The notes under the pieces were generated by a model. That model was not told the DNA's origin. It saw nothing but the letters and a program-made list of their open reading frames with translations, and did no database searches. Below are positions 59,388 to 64,000 of a stretch of 64,000 nucleotides of DNA, one piece after another. Source of the DNA: CAZAQV01 sp964487255 (GTDB taxonomy: Bacteria > Myxococcota_A > Polyangia > Polyangiales > CAZAQV01); contig CAZAQV010000024.1 of assembly GCA_964487255.1 (NCBI GenBank), forward strand, positions 34,593 to 98,592. Reading direction: 5' to 3'. Positions within the stretch are counted from its first letter, which is position 1; each line of letters opens with the position of its first letter. The translations under genes were made by a program, and so were the position numbers.

Positions 59388-61292
59388 ATGGATTTATACA
59401 GCACCGCTCGACGAATCACGCGCCCCTATATCTTTGACTCGCCCTCTGCCGCACACGATCTTCCGATCGACGCGCGCGGCCCCATCGGCGACGGCCGCTC
59501 CGTTGCGCTCGTCCGAGCAGACGGCGCCATCGACTGGCTGTGCTGGCCTCGTTTCGATTCGCCCTCGGTGTTTGGAGCACTACTCGACCCGAAGGACGGT
59601 GGCTTTACCTCCATCTCACCGACGCGCTTTCCTTTTGAAAGCCTGCAGCGCTACGACCCCGACACAAACGTACTTGAGACACTGTTTCGCGTCGCCAACG
59701 AGGGCGTCGTGCGCGTCACCGATTACATGCCGTGGAGCGATGACCCACGCGCGACCATTTTCGAGCTTCACCGACGCGTCGAGTGCCTTGAAGGTCGCGT
59801 CAACGTGCGCGTCGTATTCGATCCGCGTTTCGGTTATGCACAGCAAACGCCAACACTCGACCGCCACGACCACGGCATTCTCGCACAGAGCAAGGACGGT
59901 CACACGATGGCTGCCGTCCTAAGCGGCGAGCACCGGTGGCACGCACGCGAAAGGGGTGGCGTGCAATGCGAAGTAGCGCTTGGCCCGGGTGAGCGACGTT
60001 GGCTCGTGCTCTCGTGGGGTGCACAACGACCGGAATCCATCGATGCGTACCGACCCTTCGAGCATCTGCGCCAAACCCGCTCCGCGTGGCGCAACTGGAC
60101 GAGCGGACTGCGCTATGACGGTCCTTGGCGCCACCATGTACTTCGCTCTGCCCTCTTGCTCAAGCTTTTAATCTACGCGCCGCAAGGCAGCATGGTGGCT
60201 GCGCCGACGACGTCCTTGCCCGAGTGGATCGGTGGGACGCGCAACTGGGATTACCGGTACACGTGGACGCGCGATGCAGCTATGGCCATCCATGCGGCCA
60301 ATCGCATCGGCTACGTAAGCGAGGCGCGCGACTTCTTTCATTTCATGAGTGACGCCCTTGAGCGCCACGTGGAACTGGAGATCATGTACACGGTCGACGG
60401 CGACTCGGTGCCCAAAGAACGCGAACTGGCGCATTGGGAAGGCTACCGCGGCTCCAAGCCTGTGCGGGTCGGCAATGGTGCACGCGACCAGCTACAGCTC
60501 GATACCGCAGGTGCACTCTTTGACGCCGCACACGACTTCGAGCTCTACGGCGGCACGCTCACGCTTCGAACTTGGCGTCATCTACGCCGCATCGCCGAGC
60601 GCGTGACGGAGCTATGGCGGCACCCCGACAACGGCATCTGGGAGCCGCGCTCCGGACTTCAGCATAACGTGCACTCAAAGCTCATGTGCTGGCTGGCACT
60701 TAGCCGAGCCTGCCGCCTGGCGACGCTCTTTGGCGAGGTGTCCGCCGCGCAGCGCTGGCAGAAGGAAGCCGCCGCCATTCACGAGGACGTCCTCACCAAC
60801 GGTCTCGACGCGAAACGGGAGCACTTCGTCGCATCCTACACCAATCCACGGCCCGATGCCTCGCTCTTGCTCTTGATCATCCACCGTTTCTTGCCGCCCA
60901 ACGATCCACGGATCGCACGCACCGTGTCATGGCTGCATGACGAACTCGGAAGCGGTTCGTTCATGCATCGCTACCCGCTCTCGGCAGACGACGGCGTGGG
61001 CGGACGCGAGGGGTCGTTCGTCCTGTGTGGTTTCTGGCTCGCGGAGGCACTCGCGATGCAGGGCTCGTTGCGAGAGGCTCAGCAGGTGTTCGTCGATCAT
61101 GCCGAAGCCTCAAACCATCTCGGCTTGCTCGCCGAGGAGTACGATCCGGGCCAGGGACAGCTCGGAAACTTTCCTCAAGCATTCTCACACCTCGGGCTGA
61201 TCAACGCTGCAGTACAGATCGACCGAGGCCTGAGGGTGCGCGACGAGAGCGGGCGAAAGCTGCGCAAACGCAGCGATGTACCTCCCGCCTAA
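59388..61292 (+). CDS. Glycoside hydrolase family 15 protein (glucoamylase/trehalase type)
   Basis: A 634-residue protein from ATG 59388; the extra 32 residues of the longer frame are not conserved-looking. Residues about 1-225 are the N-terminal beta-sandwich (ARGPIGDGRSVALVRADGAI, LCWPRFDSPSVFGALLD), and the rest is the (alpha/alpha)6 barrel (GGTRNWDYRYTWTRDAAMAI). The catalytic acid is the Glu of GIWEPRSG (about 421) and the base the Glu of EEYDPGQGQLGNFPQAFSH (about 583). Family members cut alpha-glucans or trehalose. It has no signal peptide, so it probably acts on intracellular stores, for example trehalose. Confidence 0.9.
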   Translation: MDLYSTARRITRPYIFDSPSAAHDLPIDARGPIGDGRSVALVRADGAIDWLCWPRFDSPSVFGALLDPKDGGFTSISPTRFPFESLQRYDPDTNVLETLFRVANEGVVRVTDYMPWSDDPRATIFELHRRVECLEGRVNVRVVFDPRFGYAQQTPTLDRHDHGILAQSKDGHTMAAVLSGEHRWHARERGGVQCEVALGPGERRWLVLSWGAQRPESIDAYRPFEHLRQTRSAWRNWTSGLRYDGPWRHHVLRSALLLKLLIYAPQGSMVAAPTTSLPEWIGGTRNWDYRYTWTRDAAMAIHAANRIGYVSEARDFFHFMSDALERHVELEIMYTVDGDSVPKERELAHWEGYRGSKPVRVGNGARDQLQLDTAGALFDAAHDFELYGGTLTLRTWRHLRRIAERVTELWRHPDNGIWEPRSGLQHNVHSKLMCWLALSRACRLATLFGEVSAAQRWQKEAAAIHEDVLTNGLDAKREHFVASYTNPRPDASLLLLIIHRFLPPNDPRIARTVSWLHDELGSGSFMHRYPLSADDGVGGREGSFVLCGFWLAEALAMQGSLREAQQVFVDHAEASNHLGLLAEEYDPGQGQLGNFPQAFSHLGLINAAVQIDRGLRVRDESGRKLRKRSDVPPA

Positions 61293-61340
61293 GTCGCCAC
61301 GGCTCCCACCTTCGCCGCATCGTGTTACACTGCCGTCCAG

Positions 61341-62333
61341 ATGAACGCCTCGCTTGAAGATCACCCGGGGAAGCGCATCGGAGGCAAGTACGAACTCATC
61401 GAACCCATCGGTGAGGGCGGCATGGCCAGCGTGTGGCGCGGCATCACCCACGGCGCAGCGGGTTTCACGCGCAGTGTGGCGATCAAGCGCGTCCTCCCTT
61501 CATACCGACAGGACGAAAACTTCCTGGCCATGTTTGTCGAAGAGGCACGTGTCGTCTCTGAACTGCAGCACCCAAACATCGTGCAAATCCATGACTTCGA
61601 CCGGGACGAACTCGGCGCGTTTTTTATCGTCATGGAGTGGGTCGATGGGCTCGACATCCGCCGCTACGCCGAAGCCTACCACAGCAATGCGGAGCTATCT
61701 CCGTGGCCGTACGTTTCGGCGATTGGCATTGAGGTCCTACGCGCCCTGTCCGTAGCACACGAACGCACGAGTTATGACGGCGAGCCGTCACCGATTTACC
61801 ACCGCGACGTATCACCAACCAACATCTTGATCGGCATCAATGGCATCGTGAAGCTCGCAGACTTTGGCTTGGCACGTGCGTCTGACCGCCGACGCATGAC
61901 GCAACCTGGCATCGTCAAGGGCAAGCTCGCGTACCTCGCACCCGAAATGGTCCTAGGCGACCCAGCTTCGGCGCTGACAGACATCTACGGCCTCGGCATC
62001 GTGCTGTGGGAAGCCCTCGCGGGACGACGCCTGTTCGGTCACGGCAGCGATGTCGACGTCATTCGACGCGTGCGCGACGGCGACGTCGATCGCCTCGACG
62101 AGATTCGAGACGACCTTCCCGAAGAGCTCGTCGATATTATCCACTGCGCGCTCAGCAAGTACCCCGACGACCGCTTCGGCTCCGCGAGGCAAATGCAGCA
62201 GGCGCTCTCGCGGCTGCTGCGCCAGACACCCGAGCTTACGGACGCGCAACCCTTGGGTCGCTCGGTGCGATATGCCCGCCTGCGCTACCCGGACGAGACG
62301 CTGGTCGAGCAATCCAAGACCCGGATGGGCTAG
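61341..62333 (+). CDS. Ser/Thr kinase, catalytic domain only
   Basis: A 330-residue kinase with nothing after the catalytic domain. Motifs: GEGGMAS (24-30), Lys49 (VAIKRV), catalytic loop HRDVSPTN (154-161), DFG (174-176), then GKLAYLAPEM. It resembles the 13913 kinase in the VLPSYRQDENFLAMFVEEAR segment, suggesting that the two are paralogues. There is no transmembrane helix, so it is soluble. The tandem covarying repeat follows its stop within ten bases. Confidence 0.9.
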   Translation: MNASLEDHPGKRIGGKYELIEPIGEGGMASVWRGITHGAAGFTRSVAIKRVLPSYRQDENFLAMFVEEARVVSELQHPNIVQIHDFDRDELGAFFIVMEWVDGLDIRRYAEAYHSNAELSPWPYVSAIGIEVLRALSVAHERTSYDGEPSPIYHRDVSPTNILIGINGIVKLADFGLARASDRRRMTQPGIVKGKLAYLAPEMVLGDPASALTDIYGLGIVLWEALAGRRLFGHGSDVDVIRRVRDGDVDRLDEIRDDLPEELVDIIHCALSKYPDDRFGSARQMQQALSRLLRQTPELTDAQPLGRSVRYARLRYPDETLVEQSKTRMG

Positions 62334-62342
62334 GCTCTATCT

Positions 62343-62613
62343 ATGGCTCTTCGCTAGCCTTTTCTACGAACCAGCGATGTGCACATAGCACATCGGATTC
62401 TCAAAAAGAGCGCTCATCGCGGCTCCGTTTATGGCTCTTCGCTAGCCTTTTCTACGAACCAGCGATGTGCACATAGCACATCGGNNNNNNNNNNNNNNNN
62501 NNNNNNNNNNNNNNNNNNNNNNNNNNNNNNNNNNNNNNNNNNNNNNNNNNNNNNNNNNNNNNNNNNNNNNNNNNNNNNNNNNNNATTCTCAAAAAGAGCG
62601 CTCATCGCGGCTC
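62343..62613. repeat. 88-bp tandem array of the covarying repeat, interrupted by an assembly gap
   Basis: Units start at 62343 and 62431, 88 bases apart. Each begins ATGGCTCTTCGCTAGCCTTT and holds a hairpin with arms CGATGTGC and GCACATCG around ACATA (first copy 62375-62395, second 62463-62483). They are followed by AAAGAGCGCTCATCGCGG. The 62334-62655 stretch between genes holds this array and no gene. Confidence 0.9.
62485..62584. other. Assembly gap (100 N) inside the 88-bp tandem array
   Basis: Exactly 100 unknown bases, beginning just after the second hairpin of the array. The sequence that resumes (ATTCTCAAAAAGAGCGC) is the part of the unit that would follow directly. The true gap is therefore probably zero or a multiple of 88 bases. 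Confidence 0.9.
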
Positions 62614-62655
62614 TTCCATTGTGACTCAGGCGGACACGCGCTAGACCCTGGGGCT

Positions 62656-63081
62656 ATGGGTCACCCGTTTCCATCCAAAGAGTGGACGGCAGCGTTTAAG
62701 GACGCGGTCAATGCAAACGAAACGTATCGAAAAGCAGGCGCCGAGTGGACACACGGTGCTGTCGCGATGGTGGTCAGCAAAGGCAGCGCACCTGGCATCG
62801 ACGATGACGTCGCGATGCTGCTCGACGTCGAAAAGGGCCAGTGCCGCGACGCAAAGTATGTGCACGGCCTCGACGCTGTGCAGGACGCGCCCTTCATCAT
62901 CGTGGCGCCGTACGAGCGCTGGAAGTCAGTCATCCAAGGCGAGATCGACCCCATCAAGGGGATGATGCAGGGCAAGCTCAAACTCACCAAGGGGCACCTG
63001 CCGACGATGCTCAAGTTTGTCGAGTCCTCGCGCCAACTGGTCGTTAGCGCGAGCCATGTGGACACCGATTTCGCAGATTGA
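62656..63081 (+). CDS. SCP2-like sterol/lipid carrier domain protein
   Basis: A 141-residue protein starting MGHPFPSKEWTAAFKDAVNA from ATG 62656. The pattern GAVAMVVSKGSAPGIDDDVA, LLDVEKGQC and ending with GMMQGKLKLTKGHLPTMLKF is that of the SCP2 fold, a beta sheet and helices around a lipid tunnel. In bacteria such proteins carry acyl chains or sterols, or are attached to enzymes. It is followed by a second SCP2-like gene nine bases later. The ATG comes soon after the repeat array. Confidence 0.75.
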   Translation: MGHPFPSKEWTAAFKDAVNANETYRKAGAEWTHGAVAMVVSKGSAPGIDDDVAMLLDVEKGQCRDAKYVHGLDAVQDAPFIIVAPYERWKSVIQGEIDPIKGMMQGKLKLTKGHLPTMLKFVESSRQLVVSASHVDTDFAD

Positions 63082-63089
63082 TTATACTG

Positions 63090-63578
63090 ATGAGCGCGGT
63101 ACAAAAGACGTTTCGCAACCTGTTTGGTGCTTGGCAACCTTATGTTCGCCCCCGTTTCGTCGTGCTCGGCGAGGGAGCGGACGAAAACGGCTTTGCAATC
63201 ATGATCCGCGATCTCTTGTCACAGAACGTGGAAGACCATCAGTCCAAAGCGCGCGCTTTGGCGGGTCTCGGGGGACGCGTCGCCATCGTGGTCGAGGACG
63301 CTGGCGTAGCGATTACCCTCAACTTCGAAGAGCCCACGGTCGTGGTGCACGACGGTATTGTGGGAATTCCTGACGTCACGATTCGGGCGACCTCCGAACG
63401 CGTCACGCAGATGTCTCTGATTGAACTTCTGCCGCGCATTGGTTTGCCCGACCCCCGTGGCGAAGTGGCCACCCAGATCATGCATGCCTCCAAGAAGGGG
63501 GAAGTGCAAATGTACGGCGCCCTTCGGCACCCAGGGACCGTCCTCCGCTTGACCGAGGTCCTCTCGGTCAATGGCTAA
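63090..63578 (+). CDS. Second SCP2-like protein
   Basis: A 162-residue protein from ATG 63090 (MSAVQKTFRNLFGAWQPYVR); a TTG start four codons earlier is possible. VAITLNFEEPTVVVHDGIVG then PDVTIRATSERVTQMSLIEL and EVQMYGALRHPGTVLRLTEV give the SCP2 strand-helix order. This resembles SCP2-type proteins of lipid transport. It follows the first SCP2-like gene closely and is probably cotranscribed. The 63579-63780 stretch after it has no supported gene. Confidence 0.65.
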   Translation: MSAVQKTFRNLFGAWQPYVRPRFVVLGEGADENGFAIMIRDLLSQNVEDHQSKARALAGLGGRVAIVVEDAGVAITLNFEEPTVVVHDGIVGIPDVTIRATSERVTQMSLIELLPRIGLPDPRGEVATQIMHASKKGEVQMYGALRHPGTVLRLTEVLSVNG

Positions 63579-63780
63579 CGAAGTCTTTCTTTTACCTCCC
63601 TCCTACCCGGATCGGTACTTGCTGGTACCTCTGACGTGGTGACCTCGTATGCCCGAATCCTCGTACTCGCACACGGCGTAGCGGTCATCAGCGGATGGGC
63701 GCCGTCCTGTGCCGAACTCAAGGCACGTGGGCTCGAGGACGTTCGCCCGCTTTGGTCTGCGGCCCGTCCCATCGACGTCG

Positions 63781-63999
63781 CTAAGGTTTTTGCTCGAGCT
63801 CTTGGAGTCGACGCTCATGATCGGCCACGACGTGCTTGATCGCCGATTGCTGCATGACCAAGCCCTTCGTCTCCTGAAGCGCGCCGGCTACGGCCAAGAT
63901 CTCGGTGGATAGCCGCATCTGCGACTCCCGAATCCCTTGCTCCATCTGCTCGAAACGCCTGTCGACCTGCTCGAAACGCCTGTCGACCTGCTCGAAACG
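63781..63999 (-). CDS. Partial coiled-coil protein, C-terminal end
   Basis: On the minus strand the frame is open from the window edge to a stop at 63781-63783. The 72 visible codons begin with two 21-bp copies encoding RFEQVDR, followed by RFEQMEQ, then a helical part (AGALQETKGLVMQQSAIKHV) ending ELEQKP. RFEQVDR-type heptads are typical of long coiled coils such as those in DUF1640-like or phage-associated proteins. The start lies outside the window. Shorter ORFs over the same bases, on both strands, are shadows. Confidence 0.6.
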   Translation of the reverse strand, partial: RFEQVDRRFEQVDRRFEQMEQGIRESQMRLSTEILAVAGALQETKGLVMQQSAIKHVVADHERRLQELEQKP

Positions 64000-64000
64000 C

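Noticed and set aside
63603..63839. Short ORFs on both strands between the SCP2-like gene and the coiled-coil tail
   Set aside because: They overlap each other antisense, no ribosome binding sites and no protein-like features.

Overview
The window looks like chromosomal DNA of a GC-rich (about 60%) member of the Myxococcota or a close relative. The case rests on several family-level signs: four Hanks-type Ser/Thr kinases in 64 kb, C-terminal MYXO-CTERM-like sorting tails (Cys, hydrophobic stretch, Arg cluster), a MXAN_5187-like sensor protein, a TIGR04563-like ribbon-helix-helix protein, TSP3-repeat OmpA proteins and many lipoproteins. Assignment below phylum level is not supported from the sequence.

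Layout. 0-2.4 kb: the 3' end of a thioesterase-type domain (probably the end of an NRPS/PKS), a decayed IS630-type transposase fragment, and a membrane-anchored protein resembling IucA/IucC siderophore synthetases. 2.4-6.2 kb: DciA-like protein, two small ORFs, trpB-trpA and an Fe/Mn superoxide dismutase. 6.4-12.5 kb: a Ser/Thr kinase, an MBL-fold hydrolase and a three-gene envelope/glycosyltransferase group. 12.6-18 kb: thymidine kinase, a small conserved-looking protein and two divergent Ser/Thr kinases. 18.1-21.8 kb: tRNA-Leu(CAA) directly followed by a small basic protein, a diacylglycerol-kinase-family lipid kinase, a cupredoxin-like secreted protein and a MXAN_5187-like sensor. 21.9-30.7 kb: an HhH coiled-coil protein, a hotdog thioesterase, a short FtsH paralogue, a di-haem peroxidase-OmpA fusion, a beta-barrel protein, an M15 peptidase and a ZIP/SO_0444-type metal permease fusion. 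30.7-40.8 kb: sirtuin, a haem-oxygenase-fold enzyme beside a PilZ protein, Na+/solute symporter, alpha/beta hydrolase, RHH protein, S41 protease, RpoH-like sigma factor and a 67-bp tandem repeat. 40.8-48 kb: OmpA/TSP3 protein, FHA protein, MTA phosphorylase plus PfkB kinase, and a haem-containing PHM-like copper monooxygenase. 48.4-58.2 kb: a very long two-part lipoprotein, argE-argA, a secreted membrane protein, and an overlapping trio with a site-2 protease and a SctL/FliH-like stator. 58.4-64 kb: MYXO-CTERM protein, GH15 glucoamylase/trehalase, a fourth kinase, two SCP2-like proteins and the C-terminus of a coiled-coil protein.

How they fit together. Most of the region is envelope biology and signalling (kinases, PilZ, FHA, OmpA, lipoproteins) mixed with housekeeping pairs (trpBA, argEA, mtnP-pfkB). 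Close overlaps point to small operons: trpBA; argEA; 18207-19585; 10043-12531; 58180-56379.

The most interesting signal is not a protein. It is a dispersed repeat family at about 6.24-6.42, 13.62-13.91, 48.02-48.38 and 62.34-62.61 kb. Flanks are conserved (GGCTCTTCGC... and ...GCTCATCGC), while the hairpin in the middle changes both arms together from copy to copy. In two places the element is tandemly arrayed with an exact 88-bp period, and both assembly gaps in the window lie inside those arrays. Paired changes indicate selection on folded RNA or single-stranded DNA.
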